From positions 62,001 through 126,000 of the forward strand of contig NZ_WODA01000026.1 of assembly GCF_009729855.1 (NCBI RefSeq): DNA of 64,000 bases. The letters run 5' to 3'. The notes beneath the pieces were generated by a model that was given only the letters and a program-made list of their open reading frames with translations, searched no databases and was not told where the DNA came from. Shown in pieces: positions 24,185 to 31,173 of this stretch. This stretch comes from Agromyces luteolus (GTDB lineage: Bacteria > Actinomycetota > Actinomycetes > Actinomycetales > Microbacteriaceae). A program made the position numbers and the translations under genes. Position 1 is the stretch's first letter, and each line of letters begins with the position of its first letter.

Positions 24185-24213
24185 TTGACACCGTCGCGTC
24201 GGCGACGCACGCT
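24185..24213 (+). promoter_or_regulatory. Candidate sigma-A promoter for the GCS2 gene
   Basis: A consensus -35 TTGACA (24185-24190) is followed after 17 nt by CACGCT (24208-24213), a weak -10. The ATG of the ligase gene is at 24272, giving a leader of about 50 nt. Confidence 0.45.
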
Positions 24214-24271
24214 GCGAGCATGAGGCGCATGGAACCGCTCCGGTCGGCCTGCGCCCCGGACGGGAGCGACG

Positions 24272-25501
24272 ATGACGACGTTCGGCATCGAGGAGGAGTT
24301 CTTCTTCCTCGACCCTGAGACGATGCTCCCCGCGGATGTCGCGGAGGAGGTCCATGCGCGGCTCGCCGACGATCCCCGCTGGGGGGAGCACGCCCACCCG
24401 GAGTTCCTCGCATCGCAGGTCGAGTACGCGTCGCCCGTGTTCGAGAGCCTCGCCGAGGCGGGCGACCGGTTGGTCGCATTCCGCCGCGAGATCGACGCCG
24501 ACGCCGGTCGGCACGCGGTCTGCGTCGCGAGCGTCGGCACCTCGCCCGACGCGCCCCGGTTCCCCTCGATCACCGACATCGACCGCTACCACCGGATCGT
24601 GCGCGACATGGCCGGCATCATCGCCGACCACCAGATGAGCGGCCTGCACGTGCACGTCGGCATCCCGAGTCGCGAGCACGGCGTCGCCGCGCTCAACGCG
24701 GTGCGACCGTGGCTGCCGCTGCTCACGGCGATGACGGGCAACTCGCCCCTCTGGCGCGGCGAGGTCACGGGCTACGAGAGCTGGCGCACGGTGCAGCTGC
24801 GCCGGTGGACGACCGCCGGGTGCCCGCCGCGTTTCGCGGACGCCGCCGACTACGACCGTCGCATCCGCGACATGCTCGGGTTCGGCGGGCTCGTCGAACT
24901 CGCGCTGATCGCCTGGAACGTCCGCCTCTCCGAACACCTCCCGACGATCGAGTTCCGGATGGCCGACGCGCAGCTCACCGCCGACGACACGCTGCTCGTC
25001 GCGGCGCTCTGCCGGGCGCTCGTCGCGCGGGCGGTCGACGAGCACGATCGCTTCGGCTCGGACCCCGCCGCCATCCGCCCGTTGCGGTCGATCGACGAAC
25101 CCGATCCCGACGTGCCGTCCGAGCTCCTCAGCGCCGCGACGCTGCACGCGGCGCACGCCGGCCTCTCGGGCGGCGCGTTCGACCCGGCCAGCGGCCGGCT
25201 CGCGCCGGCGCCCGAACTCGTCCGGCGGCTCGAACGGCACGTCGCGGAGCCGCTCGAACGTGCCGGCGACCGCGAGCTCGTGCACCAGCTCGTCGGGCGA
25301 CTGCTCCGCGACGGCACGGGCGCGCAGCGCCAGCTGGCCGCCTGGAACCGCGGCGGCGTCGCCGGCCTCCGCCGACTGTTCGCCGCGACGATCACGGCGC
25401 GCGCGAGCACGACGTCGGGTGCCTCCGGCGGGGCCGGCCTCGCCGGAGGGGGTGCCGGCCTCGCCGGCGGCGCCGGCCGCCGGATTCAATCGAACGGTTG
25501 A
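24272..25501 (+). CDS. GCS2-type carboxylate-amine ligase (YbdK-like)
   Basis: The 409-residue protein belongs to the glutamate-cysteine ligase 2 family. It opens with the family signature FGIEEEFFFLD (residues 4-14) and contains GLHVHVGIPSREHG near 123-136 and EFRMADAQLTADD near 228. Members ligate a carboxylate (often glutamate) to an amine using ATP; many actinobacterial copies have unknown substrates, since these bacteria make mycothiol rather than glutathione. The last 27 residues are Gly/Ala-rich (GASGGAGLAGGGAGLAGG), encoded by DNA with several inverted repeats, and are probably not part of the fold. Confidence 0.85.
   Translation: MTTFGIEEEFFFLDPETMLPADVAEEVHARLADDPRWGEHAHPEFLASQVEYASPVFESLAEAGDRLVAFRREIDADAGRHAVCVASVGTSPDAPRFPSITDIDRYHRIVRDMAGIIADHQMSGLHVHVGIPSREHGVAALNAVRPWLPLLTAMTGNSPLWRGEVTGYESWRTVQLRRWTTAGCPPRFADAADYDRRIRDMLGFGGLVELALIAWNVRLSEHLPTIEFRMADAQLTADDTLLVAALCRALVARAVDEHDRFGSDPAAIRPLRSIDEPDPDVPSELLSAATLHAAHAGLSGGAFDPASGRLAPAPELVRRLERHVAEPLERAGDRELVHQLVGRLLRDGTGAQRQLAAWNRGGVAGLRRLFAATITARASTTSGASGGAGLAGGGAGLAGGAGRRIQSNG
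25422..25480. repeat. Clustered GCCGGC inverted repeats at the 3' end of the GCS2 gene
   Basis: CCTCCGGCG (25422-25430) pairs with CGCCGGAGG (25441-25449), followed by TGCCGGC-CTC-GCCGGC and GCCGGCCGCCGG. The cluster is translated as the Gly-rich tail, ends about 20 nt before the stop codon, and may act as a terminator. Confidence 0.6.
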
Positions 25502-25553
25502 CGCCGACGCCGACCGGCCTCCGTACGCTGGGCCGCGCGAGGAGGAGGCATCC

Positions 25554-26423
25554 GTGACATCGACCGCAGGGACCCGCGACGAGGCACGACCGACCGCCGA
25601 GCGCGGCAGGGCCGCCGACACGGTGCGCCAGGTCGTCGTGCTCGTCACGTCGCTGCTCGCGATCGCGGCGGCCTTCGTCGGATCCGGCGCCGCCGGCGGC
25701 ACGCCGATCCAGGATGCCGCAGGGGGATGGCTCGACTCCGACTCGACGCTGATCGCGCCGGCACGGCCGGCCTTCGGCATCTGGAGCGTGATCTACACCG
25801 GCATGCTCGCGTACGCGATCTTCCAGGTGCTGCCCGCCCAGCGCACGAGCGCTCGGCACCGCCGCATCGGCTACGCGGTCGCCGCGTCGCTCGTGCTGAA
25901 CGCCGTGTGGATCGGCGTCGTGCAGCTCGACCTGCTGTGGGCGAGCCTGCCGGTCATCCTCGTCCTGCTGGTCGTGCTGGCATGGCTCTTCGTGCAGCTG
26001 CGACGGATGCCGCCGAGCGGCGCCGTCGACGCGGTCGTGACCGACGGCTCGATCGGGCTGTACCTCGGCTGGGTCGTCGTCGCGACGGCCGCGAACGCGA
26101 CCGCGGTGCTCCAGGCCGCCGGGTTCGAGGGGTGGGGGCTCCCCGCCGAGGCGTGGGCCATCGGCGTGATCGCGGCGGCGGCCGCGGTCGGCGTCGCACT
26201 GGCCTGGTGGGGTCGCGGCCGGATCGCCCCGGCGCTGTCGCTGGCGTGGGGGCTCGCGTGGGTCGCGGTGGGACGCCTCACGGACGAGCCGGCGTCGGCG
26301 GCGACGGGCATCGCCGCCGCGATCGCCGCGGCCGTCGTCATCGTGGTCACCCTCGTCGCGCGGATCGGAGCCCTCCGCTCCACGCGCGACGACCGGCGGG
26401 TGGGGACTCCCGGGACGGGGTGA
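25554..26423 (+). CDS. TspO/MBR-family-related membrane protein
   Basis: The 289-residue protein has about seven hydrophobic helices. The segment LIAPARPAFGIWSVIYTGML (residues 62-81) is the first-helix pattern of the tryptophan-rich sensory protein family, which binds porphyrins and other tetrapyrroles. At nearly twice the usual length, it belongs to the longer actinobacterial subgroup. The GTG start follows a GGAGGAGG ribosome site. A strong hairpin lies just after the stop. Confidence 0.78.
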   Translation: MTSTAGTRDEARPTAERGRAADTVRQVVVLVTSLLAIAAAFVGSGAAGGTPIQDAAGGWLDSDSTLIAPARPAFGIWSVIYTGMLAYAIFQVLPAQRTSARHRRIGYAVAASLVLNAVWIGVVQLDLLWASLPVILVLLVVLAWLFVQLRRMPPSGAVDAVVTDGSIGLYLGWVVVATAANATAVLQAAGFEGWGLPAEAWAIGVIAAAAAVGVALAWWGRGRIAPALSLAWGLAWVAVGRLTDEPASAATGIAAAIAAAVVIVVTLVARIGALRSTRDDRRVGTPGTG

Positions 26424-26448
26424 CGCGGATGCTGCGCGGGGGCGCAGC

Positions 26449-26482
26449 ACGGGCCGGGACGTTTCGGGTCGTCCCGGCCCGT
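26449..26482 (+). terminator. Intrinsic terminator hairpin after the TspO-like gene
   Basis: A perfect 13-bp stem (ACGGGCCGGGACG / CGTCCCGGCCCGT) with an 8-nt loop lies 25 nt past the stop at 26423 and 20 nt before the next ATG. A short T/C run follows. Confidence 0.65.
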
Positions 26483-26502
26483 CTCTCGTGCACGATGGAC
26501 GC

Positions 26503-27183
26503 ATGAGCGACGACGAACGGCCCCTCGCGATCGACGTCGGCGAGGGCATCGGCGAGGTGCCCGCGACGCTTCGGCGACCGGATGGCGCGACCGCCACGGT
26601 CGTCGTGGCGCACGGCGCGGGCGCCGGCATGGGGCATCCGTTCATCACGGGGTTCTGCCGGGCGCTCGGCGACCTCGGCGTGGCGACGCTGCGCTTCGAC
26701 TTCCCCTACCGTGCGGCCGGGCGGCGTTTCCCGGACCGTCCGCCGGTCGCGATCGCCACGTGGCGGGCCGTGATGGACGCCGCCCGGGCCGAGGCGGCCG
26801 GCGGCGAACCCGTCTGGGCGTCGGGCAAGTCGTTCGGCGGGCGCATGGCGTCGATGGCCGTGGCCGAGGGCATGGATGCCGCGGGGCTCGTGTTCCTCGG
26901 GTACCCGTTGCATCCGCCGGGTCGGCCCGAGAAGTCGCGCGGCGAGCACTTCCCGCAGCTGGCCGGCGTGCCGATGCTCGTCCTGCAGGGGCGCAACGAC
27001 CCGTTCGCGATCCCGAACGAGCAGCTCGACGCACTCGTGGCGCCGCTCGCCCCGTCGGCAGTGCTCGACTGGATCGAGGGCGCGAACCACTCGTTCGAGG
27101 TGAAGGGCGCGAAGCGCCCCGCCGCCGAGATCGGGGCGGGGCTCGCGCCGCGCGTCGCCGAGTTCATCGCGGAGCACGCCTGA
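26503..27183 (+). CDS. Alpha/beta hydrolase (KANL3/Tex30-like family)
   Basis: The 226-residue protein is a small alpha/beta hydrolase. The strand VVVAHGAGAGMGHPF supplies the oxyanion region, the nucleophile elbow is GKSFGG (Ser about 110), the acid is in LQGRNDPFA, and the His is in GANHSFEV. Bacterial members of this family have no firm substrate. I start at MSDDERPL; an in-frame GTG five codons earlier is less likely because it lies in the terminator-proximal DNA. Confidence 0.85.
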   Translation: MSDDERPLAIDVGEGIGEVPATLRRPDGATATVVVAHGAGAGMGHPFITGFCRALGDLGVATLRFDFPYRAAGRRFPDRPPVAIATWRAVMDAARAEAAGGEPVWASGKSFGGRMASMAVAEGMDAAGLVFLGYPLHPPGRPEKSRGEHFPQLAGVPMLVLQGRNDPFAIPNEQLDALVAPLAPSAVLDWIEGANHSFEVKGAKRPAAEIGAGLAPRVAEFIAEHA

Positions 27184-27259
27184 TCCCGCCGCGGGACCTA
27201 GGCCCCGCACCGGGCTCGCCGCGCCGGGCATCGTGGAGCGTGACGAAGGGGGAATCGTC

Positions 27260-27649
27260 ATGACCGCCTACCCGCCGGGCCAGGCGCCCGGCCAGAACCC
27301 TCAGGTCGCGCGGGCCGCGCAGGACGCCACCTCCGACCGCTCGTTCGTCGCCACCTGGCTCTTCGCGTGGCTGCTCGGCGTGCTGGGCGTCGACCGCTTC
27401 TACCTCGGGAAGGTCGGCACCGGCATCCTGAAGCTGCTCACCATCGGCGGATTCGGCATCTGGTGGCTCGTCGACCTCGTGCTGACGCTCACCAACAGCG
27501 CCAAGGACATCGGGGGCAAGCGCGTGCTCGGCACTCGGCAGGAGCAGACGATCGCGTGGATCGTGACCGCGGCCGTCGTCGTGCTCGGCTGGGTCATGAG
27601 CGCGGTGACGCAGTCGTTCGCGTTCCTGACCGACCAGCTGATCCCCTGA
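27260..27649 (+). CDS. TM2 domain-containing membrane protein
   Basis: The 129-residue protein carries a TM2 domain: FVATWLFAWLLGVLGVDRFY, then LGKVGTGILKLLTIGGFG and IWWLVDLVL (residues about 30-85). It is followed by a third hydrophobic segment (IAWIVTAAVVVLGWVMSAV). The N-terminus is Pro/Gln/Gly-rich and cytoplasmic-looking. The TM2 domain is widespread and lacks a defined function. An AAGGGGGAA ribosome site precedes the ATG. It converges with the SDR gene. Confidence 0.85.
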   Translation: MTAYPPGQAPGQNPQVARAAQDATSDRSFVATWLFAWLLGVLGVDRFYLGKVGTGILKLLTIGGFGIWWLVDLVLTLTNSAKDIGGKRVLGTRQEQTIAWIVTAAVVVLGWVMSAVTQSFAFLTDQLIP

Positions 27650-27694
27650 CGCCCGGAACGTCGCGCCGCCCGTCGCGCCGACGCGGTCGACGCC

Positions 27695-28450
27695 TCAGAC
27701 GGCGGTGTAGCCGCCGTCGACGAGGTGGTAGCTGCCGGTGATGAAGCCGGCCGCGTCGCTCGCGAGGAACACGACGAGCGCGGCGACCTCCTCGGGCTCG
27801 CCGAGCCGGCCGACCGGGTGCTTGCCGACGAGGAACTGCTGCGCGGCCTCGTCGAGGTTCGCGTCGATCAGCGGTGTCTTGATGAAGCCGGGTCCGACCG
27901 AGTTCACGCGCACGCCCTGGTCGGCGTACTCGATCGCCGCGTTCTTCGTGAGCCCGACCAGTCCGTGCTTGGCGCTGACGTAGGCCGACGAGCTCGCGAA
28001 GCCCACCGATCCGAGGATCGACGCGACGTTGACGATCGCGCCGCCCCCGTTGCCGGCGATCGCGGGCAGTTGCGCCCGCATGTTGTGGAAGATCGAGGTG
28101 AGGTTGACCGAGATCACGGTGTCCCAGCTGTCGACCGGGTAGTCGCCGATCAGGGCGGTGGCGCCCCCGATGCCGGCGTTGTTCACGGCGATCCTCAGCG
28201 GCGCGAGCCTGCCGGCGGCGTCGACGGACGAGGCGATCCAGTCCGGGTCGGTGACGTCGCCGACGGATGCCTCGGCGGTGCCGCCCGCGGAGCGGATCTC
28301 GTCGACCACGCCGGCCGCATGGTCGGCGTCGAGGTCGTTGACGACCACGGCTGCGCCGTTCGCGGCGAGCAGCAGGGCGACCGACCGGCCGATGCCGCTG
28401 CCGGCTCCCGTCACGATCGCCGAACGGTCGGACACGTCGTAGGTGGCCAT
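27695..28450 (-). CDS. Classical short-chain dehydrogenase/reductase
   Basis: The 251-residue enzyme has the classical SDR markers: GAGSGIG for the cofactor near residue 15, NNAG near 90, Ser in NVASILGS, and YVSAK with the catalytic Tyr-Lys near 155-159. DLDAD after strand 2 suggests NAD preference. Homologues are 3-oxoacyl-ACP reductase-like or sugar/alcohol dehydrogenases; the substrate is unknown. The ATG has GAGGAG upstream. It is monocistronic and divergent from the molybdoenzyme gene. Confidence 0.9.
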   Translation of the reverse strand: MATYDVSDRSAIVTGAGSGIGRSVALLLAANGAAVVVNDLDADHAAGVVDEIRSAGGTAEASVGDVTDPDWIASSVDAAGRLAPLRIAVNNAGIGGATALIGDYPVDSWDTVISVNLTSIFHNMRAQLPAIAGNGGGAIVNVASILGSVGFASSSAYVSAKHGLVGLTKNAAIEYADQGVRVNSVGPGFIKTPLIDANLDEAAQQFLVGKHPVGRLGEPEEVAALVVFLASDAAGFITGSYHLVDGGYTAV

Positions 28451-28627
28451 GGTCTGCTCCTCACGTGGGGATTCGGTTCGGTGCGACGGCCCGAGGTCCG
28501 CCGTCCACTCCACGCTAGGCAGGATGCCGCGGCATCCGCAGGGCCTTGCGTCCCGTCGTCGGAGGTGTCGTCCTTACGAACCGCTTACGTGAGGTCCGGT
28601 GCGGGTCCCGCGCCCCGAAGTCCGACG

Positions 28628-28633
28628 TACCCT
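28628..28633 (+). promoter_or_regulatory. Leaderless-type -10 box (TACCCT)
   Basis: TACCCT is 6 nt before the ATG at 28640. Confidence 0.5.
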
Positions 28634-28639
28634 GAGGGC

Positions 28640-30250
28640 ATGCCGACCGATCGTGCGCCCGTCGGACGGCTGCGTCCCGCGTTGGCGGGCGTCGCGGCCG
28701 CGACGTTCGGCGCCGGGGCCGGGGAACTCGCGGCGGCGATCATCGCCGCGACCGCGTCGCCGTTCACGTCGATCGGCGGCCTGCTGATCGACCTCGCGCC
28801 GCCGTGGGCGAAGGATGCCGCGATCGCACTGTTCGGCACGGCCGACAAGGTCGCCCTGCTCATCGGCGTGGGCGTGGTGCTCGTCGGCGTCGGCGCCCTC
28901 GCGGGGCTGCTCGAGGCGCGGCGCCCCCGGTGGGGGCGTGGCCTCTTCGCGCTGCTCGGCGTGTTCGGGGCCCTCGCCGCGGCGACGCGGGCGAACGCGT
29001 CGCTCCTCGCGATCCTGCCCGCCGCGATCGGGGCGCTCGCGGCGATGGGTGCGCTGTCGATGCTGCTCACCCGGCTGCCGGCCGTCCGCCCGGTCGCAAC
29101 GGTCGCCGCATCGACAGGCGGATCGACGGTGCCGGAGGATGCCCCGAGCACGGGGAGCGCGTCGGCGGCCTCCGTCGACGGTGTCGATCGCCGTCGCTTC
29201 CTCGTGTGGGCTGGCGGGACGGCGGCGGTCGGCGTCCTCGCCGCGATCGCCTCGACGGCGCTGTCGGCCGGATCGCGCGCAGTGAGCACGGTCCGCGAGG
29301 CGCTGCGGCTCCCCGCACCCTCGACGACGGCGACCGTCCCGGCATCCGCCGAACTCGGCATCGACGGACTCGCCCCGGTCATCACGCCGAACGGCGAGTT
29401 CTACCGCATCGACACCGCGCTGACCGTGCCGCAGGTCGATCCGGCGGAGTGGCGGCTGCGGATCCACGGCATGGTCGACCGCGAGGTCGAGCTGACGTGG
29501 GACGAACTGCTCGCGCTGCCGCTCGGCGAGAGCGTGACGACGCTCGCGTGCGTGTCGAACGAGGTCGGCGGCGAGCTCATCGGCACGGCCGTGTGGCTCG
29601 GCCACCCGATCCGGGAGCTGCTCGCGCGTGCCGTGCCGAGCGCCGATGCCGACATGGTGCTCTCGCGGAGCATCGACGGCTTCACGGCGTCGACCCCGCT
29701 GGAGGCGCTCACGGACCCGGACCGCGAGGCGGTGCTCGCGGTGGGCATGAACGGTGCGCCGCTGCCGGTCGAGCACGGTTTCCCGGTGCGGATGGTCGTC
29801 CCCGGTCTCTACGGGTACGTGTCGGCGACGAAGTGGGTGACCGACCTCGAGGTGACCCGCTTCGACCTCGACCGCGCGTACTGGTCCGACCGCGGCTGGA
29901 GCGAGCGCGGCCCGATCAAGCTCTCGTCGCGCATCGACGTGCCGCGCGTGGGCCAGTCCGTCGTGGCCGGACCCGTCGTGGTCGCCGGCGTCGCCTGGCA
30001 CCAGCACACGGGCGTCGCCTCGGTCGAGGTCCAGGTCGACGACGGCGCATGGCAGCCCGCGACCCTCGCGACGGCGATCTCCGCCGACACCTGGGTGCAG
30101 TGGCGGTACGAGTGGGATGCCGCGCCCGGCCGTCACACGATCCGGGTGCGCGCGATCTCGGCCGACGGCGAGGTCCAGACCGCCGACCGCGCCCCGGTCG
30201 CTCCCGACGGCGCGACGGGCCACCACGAGCGCTCCTTCGACGTGACCTGA
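28640..30250 (+). CDS. Membrane-anchored sulfite oxidase-like molybdopterin enzyme
   Basis: The 536-residue protein begins with about four membrane helices (residues 10-150). These are followed by a twin-arginine-like motif and hydrophobic stretch (DRRRFLVWAGGTAAVGVLAA, near 178) and then a molybdopterin domain of the sulfite oxidase family (about 250-420) with the molybdenum ligand Cys304 (TTLACVSNEVGG). A C-terminal Mo-co dimerisation domain (GVAWHQHTGVASVEVQVDDG) completes it. The catalytic domain should face outside. The electron partner and substrate are unknown; relatives are annotated YedY-like or sulfite/nitrate oxidoreductase-like. A 19-nt tandem duplication covers the stop codon. 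Confidence 0.88.
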   Translation: MPTDRAPVGRLRPALAGVAAATFGAGAGELAAAIIAATASPFTSIGGLLIDLAPPWAKDAAIALFGTADKVALLIGVGVVLVGVGALAGLLEARRPRWGRGLFALLGVFGALAAATRANASLLAILPAAIGALAAMGALSMLLTRLPAVRPVATVAASTGGSTVPEDAPSTGSASAASVDGVDRRRFLVWAGGTAAVGVLAAIASTALSAGSRAVSTVREALRLPAPSTTATVPASAELGIDGLAPVITPNGEFYRIDTALTVPQVDPAEWRLRIHGMVDREVELTWDELLALPLGESVTTLACVSNEVGGELIGTAVWLGHPIRELLARAVPSADADMVLSRSIDGFTASTPLEALTDPDREAVLAVGMNGAPLPVEHGFPVRMVVPGLYGYVSATKWVTDLEVTRFDLDRAYWSDRGWSERGPIKLSSRIDVPRVGQSVVAGPVVVAGVAWHQHTGVASVEVQVDDGAWQPATLATAISADTWVQWRYEWDAAPGRHTIRVRAISADGEVQTADRAPVAPDGATGHHERSFDVT

Positions 30251-30275
30251 GCGTTCCGACATGACCTGAGCGTCC
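30238..30275 (+). repeat. 19-nt tandem duplication across the molybdoenzyme stop codon
   Basis: CGACGTGACCTGAGCGTTC (30238-30256) is followed immediately by CGACATGACCTGAGCGTCC (30257-30275), 17 of 19 identical. The first copy contains the last codons and TGA of the gene. Confidence 0.8.
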
Positions 30276-30277
30276 CG

Positions 30278-30316
30278 CCTCGGCCGTCCTCCACCTCGGC
30301 CGTCCTCCACCTCGGC
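30278..30316 (+). repeat. 16-nt direct repeat, two and a half copies
   Basis: CCTCGGCCGTCCTCCA occurs at 30278-30293 and 30294-30309, then CCTCGGC begins a third copy that breaks off. Confidence 0.85.
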
Positions 30317-30403
30317 ACCTGGCGGACCGTTCTCCACGGTTTCGAAGCGGCACGACGCGCGCCGCTGATCTGCGCCGACGCTTGGGGTTGTCCGCGGATT
30401 CGG

Positions 30404-30490
30404 CGGTACTTCGGTACTCGGTGGTGCGGTACTTCGGTACTTGGTGTTGCGGTACTTCGGTACTCGTGTGGCGGTACTTCGGTACCGAGT
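30404..30490 (+). repeat. Four tandem UUCG-hairpin units
   Basis: The 14-mer CGGTACTTCGGTAC starts at 30404, 30427, 30450 and 30472 (spacing 23, 23, 22 nt), with 8-9 nt G/T-rich spacers. The last unit continues to CCG and forms the perfect CGGTAC-TTCG-GTACCG hairpin; the others have 4- to 5-bp stems (GTAC flanking TTCG). The last unit is identical over 19 nt to the single copy at 12510. Confidence 0.88.
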
Positions 30491-30611
30491 TCGGCGGAGA
30501 TGATGGCCCCGGTCGGGTTGCGGTGGCGCGGCGGCGGGGTGGTGGAGGGCGTGCCCACCGGTGACGAGACCACGACAGCGACCCTGTGACGTGTGCGCGG
30601 AGGGAGGGACG

Positions 30612-31133
30612 ATGACGGAGAAGCCCATCAAGGTCGATGCCGCGACCGACCAGACGGTCTCGGAGCTCGCGTACTTCCTGCGGACGACGAAGAAGGCGGT
30701 CGTCGCGACCGCCGTCGCCGACTACGCCGAGCAGCGCGATCGCTACCTCGAGACGGCGGAGATCCGAAGCGACGCCGACGACGAGCCCGGCCGACACGGG
30801 ACCGGCCGCGGTCGCGACGCGCGCCCGACGATCCTCCACCTCGCGCCGCTCGAACGGCTCGCGCTCAGGCGGCGGGAGCTCGCGCGCGCATTCGCCGAGC
30901 GGGGAGCCGGCGACATCCGGATCTTCGACACCGGGCGCGCGGAGTCGGGCGAGGCGCAGCTCGTCCTCCTCGCGGAGACCGACCCCGTCGACGGCGGGCA
31001 GGCCGCGTGGGACCTCTCACGCGTCGCGTCCCGGCTGCTCGGTGTCCGCGTGGAGGTGATCTCGACGACGATGCTCGGACTCTTCGACCCGGGTGGCCTC
31101 CGGGCGGCACTCGAGCGATCGCGCGCGCTCTGA
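30612..31133 (+). CDS. RHH DNA-binding domain fused to a degenerate nucleotidyltransferase (MNT-like) domain, paralog B
   Basis: The 173-residue protein is a divergent paralog of the one at 18062. The ribbon-helix-helix-like N-terminus is KPIKVDAATDQTVSELAYFL, then RTTKKAVVATAVADYAEQRD (residues 4-43). The tail from 78 (LAPLERLALRRRELARAFAE) through IRIFDTGRAESGEAQLVLLAE and LGVRVEVIS (144-151) matches the minimal nucleotidyltransferase layout. The GSxARG...SDxDL catalytic block is gone: FDTGRAESGEAQLV stands in its place. A strong GGAGGGAGGG ribosome site fixes the ATG. The gene sits directly downstream of the four-hairpin array and is convergent with the amidase operon. Confidence 0.72.
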   Translation: MTEKPIKVDAATDQTVSELAYFLRTTKKAVVATAVADYAEQRDRYLETAEIRSDADDEPGRHGTGRGRDARPTILHLAPLERLALRRRELARAFAERGAGDIRIFDTGRAESGEAQLVLLAETDPVDGGQAAWDLSRVASRLLGVRVEVISTTMLGLFDPGGLRAALERSRAL

Positions 31134-31157
31134 GGCACCCGTTCACCGTGAGACCGG

Positions 31158-31173
31158 GAGCCCGCGCGGGCTC
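31158..31173. terminator. Short GC palindrome between convergent genes
   Basis: GAGCCCGCGCGGGCTC is a perfect 16-nt palindrome (about 6-bp stem) between the RHH gene stop (31133) and the amidase stop (31172-31174). Confidence 0.4.

Larger units (their letters stand above)
30251..30611. other. Gene-free 361-nt stretch made largely of tandem repeats
   Basis: Between the molybdoenzyme and the second RHH gene lie three different tandem arrays (30238-30275, 30278-30316, 30404-30490) and a GGAGGGAGGGAC ribosome site. A GTG-started in-frame extension from 30561 is possible for the RHH gene but has no homology to its paralog. I see no other coding sequence. Confidence 0.7.

Noticed and set aside
30404-30490. 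Four regularly spaced repeats considered as a small CRISPR array.
   Set aside because: The spacers are only 8-9 nt and similar to each other, the repeats 14 nt, and no cas genes are present.
18062-31133. Toxin-antitoxin operon built on the RHH proteins.
   Set aside because: Neither RHH gene has an adjacent co-directional small toxin-like gene (HEPN, ParE, PIN or similar); the flanking genes are membrane protein and convergent amidase.
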